Shown here: positions 7,709 through 11,633 of the stretch, piece by piece | Position numbering within the stretch: position 1 is the stretch's first letter | Layout: each line of letters begins with the position of its first letter | DNA from: Chromatiales bacterium | GTDB taxonomy: Bacteria > Pseudomonadota > Gammaproteobacteria > Chromatiales > Chromatiaceae | NCBI GenBank assembly: GCA_024639625.1 | Contig: JAHEIA010000041.1 | Coordinates: forward strand, 1 to 11,633 | Direction: 5' to 3' | DNA: 11,633 bases | Notes under the pieces: generated by a model | The model's database searches: none | The model's input: the letters and a program-made list of their open reading frames with translations, nothing else | What the model was told of the DNA's origin: nothing | Translations under genes and position numbers: made by a program

Positions 7709-8092
7709 ATGAGATCGCGAGACACTAAGCAAATTAGCATCGAAGTTCAATCCCGCTACCTGGAAATCCAGTCCGCGCCAGAGTCCGGGCGCTTCGTCTT
7801 TTCCTATACCATAACAATCCACAACCAGGGCGACGCGCCCGCGCGCCTGCTGAACCGGCACTGGGTCATCACCGACGCAAACGGCAAGGTGCAGGAAGTA
7901 CGAGGCGAGGGCGTCGTCGGACAGCAGCCCTATTTGCGCCCGGGTGAGCGTTTTCAGTACACCAGCGGCACCATGCTGGAGACACCGGTTGGCAGCATGC
8001 ATGGTAGCTACGAGATGGTGGATGATGCCGGCGACCACTTCGACGCGGAGATCCCGCCGTTTTCACTTTCCCTTCCGCGCGCGCTGCATTGA
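7709..8092 (+). CDS. apaG: ApaG-domain protein
   Basis: 127-residue single-domain ApaG protein, a fibronectin-III-like beta-sandwich also found in some F-box proteins. Typical features are the YTITIHNQGDAPARLLNRHW strand pair (residues 32-51), the RGEGVVGQQP loop with its glycines, YTSGTMLETPVGSMHGSYEM, and an acidic IPPF-containing end. The length equals the family norm of about 125. Old mutants link it to cobalt resistance and magnesium export, but the biochemical function is not established. The ATG at 7709 has AGGA about 10 nt upstream. It normally sits between rsmA and apaH; here rsmA is absent and a membrane-protein gene starts one base after its stop codon. Confidence 0.95.
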   Translation: MRSRDTKQISIEVQSRYLEIQSAPESGRFVFSYTITIHNQGDAPARLLNRHWVITDANGKVQEVRGEGVVGQQPYLRPGERFQYTSGTMLETPVGSMHGSYEMVDDAGDHFDAEIPPFSLSLPRALH

Positions 8093-8093
8093 C

Positions 8094-8738
8094 TTGTCTA
8101 CTCGGCGTGCGCAACTCCACGGACCGGCCCGACAAGGACCGACCTACCTGATACTTGCTGTCGCGGTCCTGCTCGTCGGTAGTGGCATCCGCCCCGAGGC
8201 GGATCGCCTGACCTGGTTTCTGGAGACCCTTCCGGTTTTCATCGGCCTGACCCTCGGGGTCGCGAGCTACCGCAGCTTCCCCCTCACACCGCTGCTCTAC
8301 AGGCTGCTGGCGCTGCACTGTGTCGTTCTCATCGTCGGTGGGTATTACACCTATGCCGAGGTTCCGCTGTTCAATTGGTTACGCGATACCTGGGAGCTGT
8401 CGCGCAATCATTACGACCGTGTCGGGCACTTCGTCCAGGGATTCGTTCCCGCGATCCTGGCGCGGGAAATCCTGCTGCGCCGCTCCCCATTGGAACCGGG
8501 TAAGTGGCTCTTCTTCCTTGTCGTTTGCGTCTGTTTGGCGTTTAGCGCCTTTTACGAACTCCTGGAATGGTGGACGGCCCTGCTGAGCGAAGAGGCCTCC
8601 GCCGCTTTTCTCGGCACCCAGGGAGATCAATGGGACGCCCAGTGGGACATGTTTCTCGCCTTGCTCGGCGCGCTCAGCGCACTGCTGCTACTCGCCCGGC
8701 GACACGACCGCGAGCTGCACGCCCTGGCTGCGGGCTGA
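8094..8738 (+). CDS. DUF2238/YjdF-family inner-membrane protein
   Basis: 214-residue integral membrane protein. Hydrophobic segments lie at about 17-32, 41-60, 65-84, 138-157 and 184-202. Conserved family motifs are clear: NHYDRVGHFVQGFVPA (105-120) with ARE, FSAFYELLEWW (150-160), and GTQGDQWDAQWDM (174-186). These identify the DUF2238 (YjdF) family, whose function is unknown; the repeated His/Asp/Glu/Trp residues near the membrane are suggestive but unassigned. The start is taken as TTG 8094, one base after the apaG stop, because no ATG or GTG in frame follows before the first hydrophobic segment and an upstream ATG (7944) would put 150 nt inside apaG. No ribosome binding site is evident, so coupling to apaG translation is likely. 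It ends 35 nt before apaH. Confidence 0.85.
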   Translation: MSTRRAQLHGPARQGPTYLILAVAVLLVGSGIRPEADRLTWFLETLPVFIGLTLGVASYRSFPLTPLLYRLLALHCVVLIVGGYYTYAEVPLFNWLRDTWELSRNHYDRVGHFVQGFVPAILAREILLRRSPLEPGKWLFFLVVCVCLAFSAFYELLEWWTALLSEEASAAFLGTQGDQWDAQWDMFLALLGALSALLLLARRHDRELHALAAG

Positions 8739-8773
8739 TCGTCACCGCGCCGCGACTGGGACAGCAAAGCAGC

Positions 8774-9604
8774 ATGGCCACCTATGCCATCGGCGACGTT
8801 CAAGGCTGTTACGACGAGCTGCAGCGATTGCTCGACCAGATCCGTTTCGAGCCGACACGAGACCAGCTCTGGTTCGTCGGCGACCTGGTGAACCGGGGCC
8901 GCCAGTCGCTGCAGGTGCTGCGCTTCGTCAGACAGCTTGGTAATCGCGCGAAGTGCGTCCTAGGCAATCACGACCTGCATCTGCTGGCACTTTCCCAGGG
9001 CAACCGGAAACCCTTCCGCGACGACACTCTGCGGGACATCCTGCAAGCGCCGGACCGGGACGAACTCATCGATTGGCTTCGCCGGCGTCCCCTGCTGCAC
9101 TTCAGCCGCAAACGAGACCTCAACATGCTGCACGCCGGCCTGCCGCCGCAATGGGACATGGCCACCGCGCGCGAGCGGGCCAAGGAGGTGGAAGCGGTGT
9201 TGCGCGGAGCCGACTTCCACGAGTTCTGTCTGCACATGTACGGCGACGAGCCTAGGCGCTGGTCGGACACCCTCGACGGCCTGCCGCGGCTGCGCTTCAT
9301 CACCAACTGTTTCACCCGGCTGCGCTACTGCACTGCCAACGGCAAACTCGGACTGAAGTACAAGGGACCGCCGGGGACGCAGAAAAAGGGTTACCTGCCC
9401 TGGTTCCGGGTTCCTGGTCGCGCCAGCAGCCCGGCAAAGATCCTTTGCGGGCATTGGTCCACCCTCGGATTGCGCGCCGAACACAACGTATGGGCCTTGG
9501 ACAGCGGATGTCTTTGGGGCGGAAAGCTCACCGCGCTGCATCTGGGGACGCAATTTCGGCCACTCCAGCTGCCCTGTCCCGGCGCCCGGCAGCCGGCGGA
9601 ATAA
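8774..9604 (+). CDS. apaH: Symmetrical bis(5'-nucleosyl)-tetraphosphatase ApaH
   Basis: 276-residue metallophosphatase that splits Ap4A into two ADP and, in E. coli, removes Np4 caps from RNA. The calcineurin-type metal motifs are in order: GDVQG (7-11), GDLVNRG (36-42), GNHD (64-67), then LHAGLPP near 118-124 and a late GHWSTLG. E. coli has His where this protein has Gln in the first motif; Gln is also usual in Pseudomonas-type ApaH, so activity is expected. Length matches the family (about 275-280). The frame stays open upstream to 8567, but the MATYAIGD start at 8774 fits the family and the upstream part overlaps the membrane-protein gene. It is the last plus-strand gene, and its stop is 11 bp from the stop of the convergent DsrE-like gene. 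Confidence 0.97.
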   Translation: MATYAIGDVQGCYDELQRLLDQIRFEPTRDQLWFVGDLVNRGRQSLQVLRFVRQLGNRAKCVLGNHDLHLLALSQGNRKPFRDDTLRDILQAPDRDELIDWLRRRPLLHFSRKRDLNMLHAGLPPQWDMATARERAKEVEAVLRGADFHEFCLHMYGDEPRRWSDTLDGLPRLRFITNCFTRLRYCTANGKLGLKYKGPPGTQKKGYLPWFRVPGRASSPAKILCGHWSTLGLRAEHNVWALDSGCLWGGKLTALHLGTQFRPLQLPCPGARQPAE

Positions 9605-9615
9605 CCACCGAACGG

Positions 9616-10086
9616 CTACCAGCTGATATAGCCGAAGCCTTTCTCCTGTAGCAGCAGCATATCGTCCGCCCCGCTCTCCACCACCTTGGCGAACTCGAGC
9701 AGGTCGTCTTCGGTCCACTCGAGGGACTTCATGGTATTGCCGCAGGCGTGGAAAGCAACGCCGTATTGCTGCAGCGAGCGCACCCGTTCGGCGACGTCTT
9801 CGGGTACCGGCCGCAGCGGCTTCTTGCCCAGGATGTGGATCCCCGGACCGAAGGCCTCGACGATGATCTCGATATCGTCTCCGTACTTGCGCAGCAGCGC
9901 GCCGACGGAGAACAGCACGTGACGCATGTACTCGACATCTGCCTGGTTGAACTGGTAGACGACTTGGTGCGTACTGCGGTCCTCGAAATGGGTCTCCGTA
10001 TGGTGTGCCTGCGCAGCGCCTGCGACCAGCAGGAAGCCGAAAAGGGTCGCGGTGGAAAGCCCCGGTCTCGTCTTCGCTCGGTGCAT
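9616..10086 (-). CDS. Periplasmic DsrE/DsrF-like family protein
   Basis: 156-residue protein with a signal peptide (1-27, cleavage after AQA) followed by a mature part starting with a His-rich segment. The mature domain has the DsrE-like alpha/beta pattern: VVYQFNQAD (42-50), IEIIVEAFGPGI (72-83), then VAFHACGNTMKS (110-121), whose single Cys115 is the conserved family cysteine, and a C-terminal GADDMLLLQEKG segment. DsrE relatives carry sulfur as a persulfide or bind small molecules; exported single-cysteine members are common in sulfur-metabolising Proteobacteria, but their roles are mostly unproven. The ATG at 10086 is supported by GAGAGGA about 7 nt upstream and by the signal peptide; longer readings run into folA. 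It lies 40 nt after folA on the same strand, so it is probably cotranscribed with thyA-folA. Confidence 0.85.
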   Translation of the reverse strand: MHRAKTRPGLSTATLFGFLLVAGAAQAHHTETHFEDRSTHQVVYQFNQADVEYMRHVLFSVGALLRKYGDDIEIIVEAFGPGIHILGKKPLRPVPEDVAERVRSLQQYGVAFHACGNTMKSLEWTEDDLLEFAKVVESGADDMLLLQEKGFGYISW

Positions 10087-10126
10087 CTTGTGTCCTCTCT
10101 CGGTCAGGTTTTCGGTAACGGTCGCA

Positions 10127-10666
10127 TCATTCGCGCCCGCCGATAGGGTCCGGCGGGCGCTCAAGGCTCGACCCGGGTGTCGCGATCCGCTCCAGGGTAA
10201 CGAAGCTGAAGTCATGCGGGTTCTGTTCGTCTGCCGCACGGTCCTCGCGCGCGACCTCGCGCCACTCAGTGCTCGCGTAGTCGGGAAACCGGGCGTCCCC
10301 CGCGAACTGCTGGTGTACCAGGGTAAGGTACATGCGCTCGGCCGCCGGAAGAAACTGCGCGTACAGGTCGGCACCGCCGATCACCATCACCTCTGGTGCT
10401 GCCGCCGCGAGCCGCAACGCCTCGCCGCAGGAATGGGCGACCACGCAGCCTGCGAGCCGCGACGGCTGCCGGGTGACCACTATATTACGCCGCTCCGCGA
10501 GCGGGCGCCCGAGGGACTCGAAAGTCTTGCGGCCCATGATGACCGGCTTTCCCAGAGTAAGCGAGCGAAAATGGCGCAGATCCGCGGGCAGCTTCCAAGG
10601 CAGCCGGTTCCCTCGGCCAATAACGCCGTTACTCGCCACCGCGGCAATCAGGGAAACCCTGGTCAC
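10127..10666 (-). CDS. folA: Dihydrofolate reductase FolA
   Basis: 179-residue cytoplasmic enzyme that reduces dihydrofolate to tetrahydrofolate with NADPH, renewing the cofactor that ThyA oxidises. Visible motifs: [13 protein letters not shown] at the start, LPWKLPADL with Trp24 and catalytic Asp29 (Asp27 in E. coli), [16 protein letters not shown] (41-56) and [13 protein letters not shown] around residues 95-107. The body is standard, but about 15-20 residues at the C-terminus (Pro/Gly/Glu-rich) exceed the 159-residue E. coli enzyme. The start is GTG at 10666; the GTG and the thyA stop TGA share the sequence GTGA, a 4-nt overlap typical of coupled translation. The key residues are intact, so trimethoprim sensitivity is expected but not shown. 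Confidence 0.96.
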   Translation of the reverse strand: MTRVSLIAAVASNGVIGRGNRLPWKLPADLRHFRSLTLGKPVIMGRKTFESLGRPLAERRNIVVTRQPSRLAGCVVAHSCGEALRLAAAAPEVMVIGGADLYAQFLPAAERMYLTLVHQQFAGDARFPDYASTEWREVAREDRAADEQNPHDFSFVTLERIATPGSSLERPPDPIGGRE

Positions 10667-11457
10667 ACCGCCACCGGCGCCTTGATGTGCGGATGCGCTC
10701 GATATTCCAGCAGCTCGAAATCCGCGAATCGAAACTCGAACAGCGACCGGATATCCGGATTCAGACGCATTCTCGGCAGGCCGTAGGGCTCGCGGGCAAG
10801 CTGTAAATGGGCCTGCTCGACATGATTTGAATACAGGTGCGCATCACCCATGGTGTGCACGAAATCCCCCGGCGCAAGGTCGCTGACCTGGGCCACCATC
10901 AAAAGCAGAAGGCTGTAAGAGGCAATGTTGAAGGGCACCCCGAGGAACACGTCGGCACTGCGCTGGTAGAGCTGACAGGAGAGCCGCCCCTGGGCCACGT
11001 AGAACTGAAATAGCAAGTGGCACGGAGGCAGCGCCATGCGCGGCAGATCCCCGGGGTTCCAGGCGCTGACGATCAGGCGGCGGGAATCCGGGTCGTTTCG
11101 GATCTGCTGAAGAACCTCGCTGATCTGGTCGATCGCCCCACCGCCCGGCTTGCCCCAAGATCTCCATTGATGGCCGTAGATCGGACCCAGATCGCCTTTC
11201 GCATCGGCCCACTCGTCCCAGATGGTAACTCCGTGCTCATGCAGGTAGGCGAGATTGGTATCGCCCCGCAGAAACCACAGCAGCTCGTGAATGATCGAGC
11301 GCAGGTGCAGCCTCTTGGTGGTCAGCAAGGGGAACCCCTGGGACAGATCGAAGCGCATCTGATAGCCGAAGACGCTCCGGGTGCCAGTGCCGGTCCGGTC
11401 GTGTTTCTCCGCGCCGTGCTCCAGCACGTGACGCAAGAGGCCGAGGTATTGTTGCAT
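10663..11457 (-). CDS. thyA: Thymidylate synthase ThyA
   Basis: 264-residue enzyme making dTMP from dUMP with methylene-tetrahydrofolate as both carbon donor and reductant. It has the same length as E. coli ThyA, and the catalytic cysteine falls at the same position, Cys146 in [12 protein letters not shown]. Other hallmarks are [12 protein letters not shown] (20-31), the [27 protein letters not shown] region, [17 protein letters not shown] and HLYSNHVEQ. The frame is open upstream to 11601, but the start at 11457 is supported by GGAG 6 nt upstream and by family alignment. The stop overlaps the folA start, giving a thyA-folA pair. In many gammaproteobacteria lgt lies upstream of thyA; the 176 bp visible here show no lgt. 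Confidence 0.98.
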   Translation of the reverse strand: MQQYLGLLRHVLEHGAEKHDRTGTGTRSVFGYQMRFDLSQGFPLLTTKRLHLRSIIHELLWFLRGDTNLAYLHEHGVTIWDEWADAKGDLGPIYGHQWRSWGKPGGGAIDQISEVLQQIRNDPDSRRLIVSAWNPGDLPRMALPPCHLLFQFYVAQGRLSCQLYQRSADVFLGVPFNIASYSLLLLMVAQVSDLAPGDFVHTMGDAHLYSNHVEQAHLQLAREPYGLPRMRLNPDIRSLFEFRFADFELLEYRAHPHIKAPVAV

Positions 11458-11550
11458 GGGGGTCTCCGAACAGCTCCACCGCCAACGGTCGATGCACGGC
11501 AAACTAAGCCGCTGACTGTCGGAAATCAAGGACATGAACGATATTGCGAC

Positions 11551-11579
11551 CTGGATCACAAATCGTTGCGTAATGTCAA
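11551..11579 (-). promoter_or_regulatory. Weak candidate promoter for thyA
   Basis: On the minus strand a perfect -35 hexamer TTGACA covers 11579-11574. With 17-nt spacing the -10 position reads ATCCAG, a poor match, so the assignment is weak. The site lies about 95-120 nt before the thyA start. The remaining sequence to the right edge is AT-rich and might hold another promoter. Confidence 0.25.
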
Positions 11580-11596
11580 TGAAGGATTCGCAGGGA

Positions 11597-11626
11597 ATCA
11601 ATATAAGATATTTGTATTATCAATAT
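11597..11626. repeat. AT-rich direct repeat upstream of thyA
   Basis: The octamer ATCAATAT occurs at 11597-11604 and again at 11619-11626, 22 bp apart start to start, about two helical turns. The block 11596-11627 is almost entirely A and T within a GC-rich window. It could be a pair of regulator half-sites or an upstream promoter element for thyA; two short AT-rich words could also recur by chance. Confidence 0.35.
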
Positions 11627-11633
11627 TCGGTCC

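Noticed and set aside
7540..7728. 62-codon plus-strand ORF overlapping the apaG start
   Set aside because: Contains the hairpin region, has no motif, and would overlap apaG in another frame.
8567..8773. N-terminal extension of apaH by 69 codons
   Set aside because: Overlaps the membrane-protein gene and is Arg-rich; family members start at the MATYAIGD segment.
11458..11601. N-terminal extension of thyA by 48 codons
   Set aside because: The shorter start gives a length and a catalytic-cysteine position identical to E. coli ThyA and has a GGAG ribosome binding site; the extension has no family counterpart.
1..11633. CRISPR arrays, tRNA or rRNA genes, insertion sequences, phage genes
   Set aside because: No regularly spaced long repeats, no transposase or integrase motifs, and no recognisable RNA gene on either strand.

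Overview
The window is a GC-rich bacterial chromosome segment with twelve supported protein genes, no RNA genes and no clear mobile elements. The order lptD-surA-pdxA-...-apaG-...-apaH, with amgK divergent from lptD, is the outer-membrane/cofactor cluster typical of Gammaproteobacteria. The high GC, the Pseudomonas-like LptD with an N-terminal extension and the periplasmic DsrE-family protein together suggest a gammaproteobacterium of the Chromatiales or a sulfur-metabolising relative. The family-level placement is inference.

Layout. Positions 1-300 hold no convincing gene and end in an AT-rich island. A small exported thioredoxin-like protein (301-810, +) converges on amgK (862-1863, -), a sugar kinase of the peptidoglycan recycling route. 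A 129-bp divergent region separates amgK from lptD (1993-4881, +), surA (about 4903-6222) and pdxA (6283-7278), which read as one operon. LptD inserts LPS into the outer membrane, SurA escorts LptD and other porins across the periplasm, and PdxA makes a pyridoxal-phosphate precursor. The next gene in this cluster is normally rsmA (ksgA), which is absent here. In its place are about 430 bp with a small opposite-strand membrane-protein ORF and a hairpin upstream of apaG. Then come apaG (7709-8092), a DUF2238/YjdF-type membrane protein (8094-8738) and apaH (8774-9604). On the minus strand, reading in from the right edge, thyA (11457 to 10663) and folA (10666 to 10127) overlap by 4 nt. They are followed by a signal-peptide-bearing DsrE-like protein (10086 to 9616), whose end nearly meets that of apaH.

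How the genes fit together. The left half serves envelope biogenesis: LPS transport, porin folding, cell-wall sugar recycling and possibly thiol-disulfide chemistry. The right half serves nucleotide metabolism: Ap4A hydrolysis, and dTMP synthesis with regeneration of its folate cofactor. Most of the window is conventional. The points worth a second look are the missing rsmA and what fills its slot, the membrane protein splitting apaG from apaH, the DsrE-like gene attached to thyA-folA, the low-complexity cysteine-flanked extension of LptD, and amgK without an adjacent murU. I did not find a clearly new multi-gene system.
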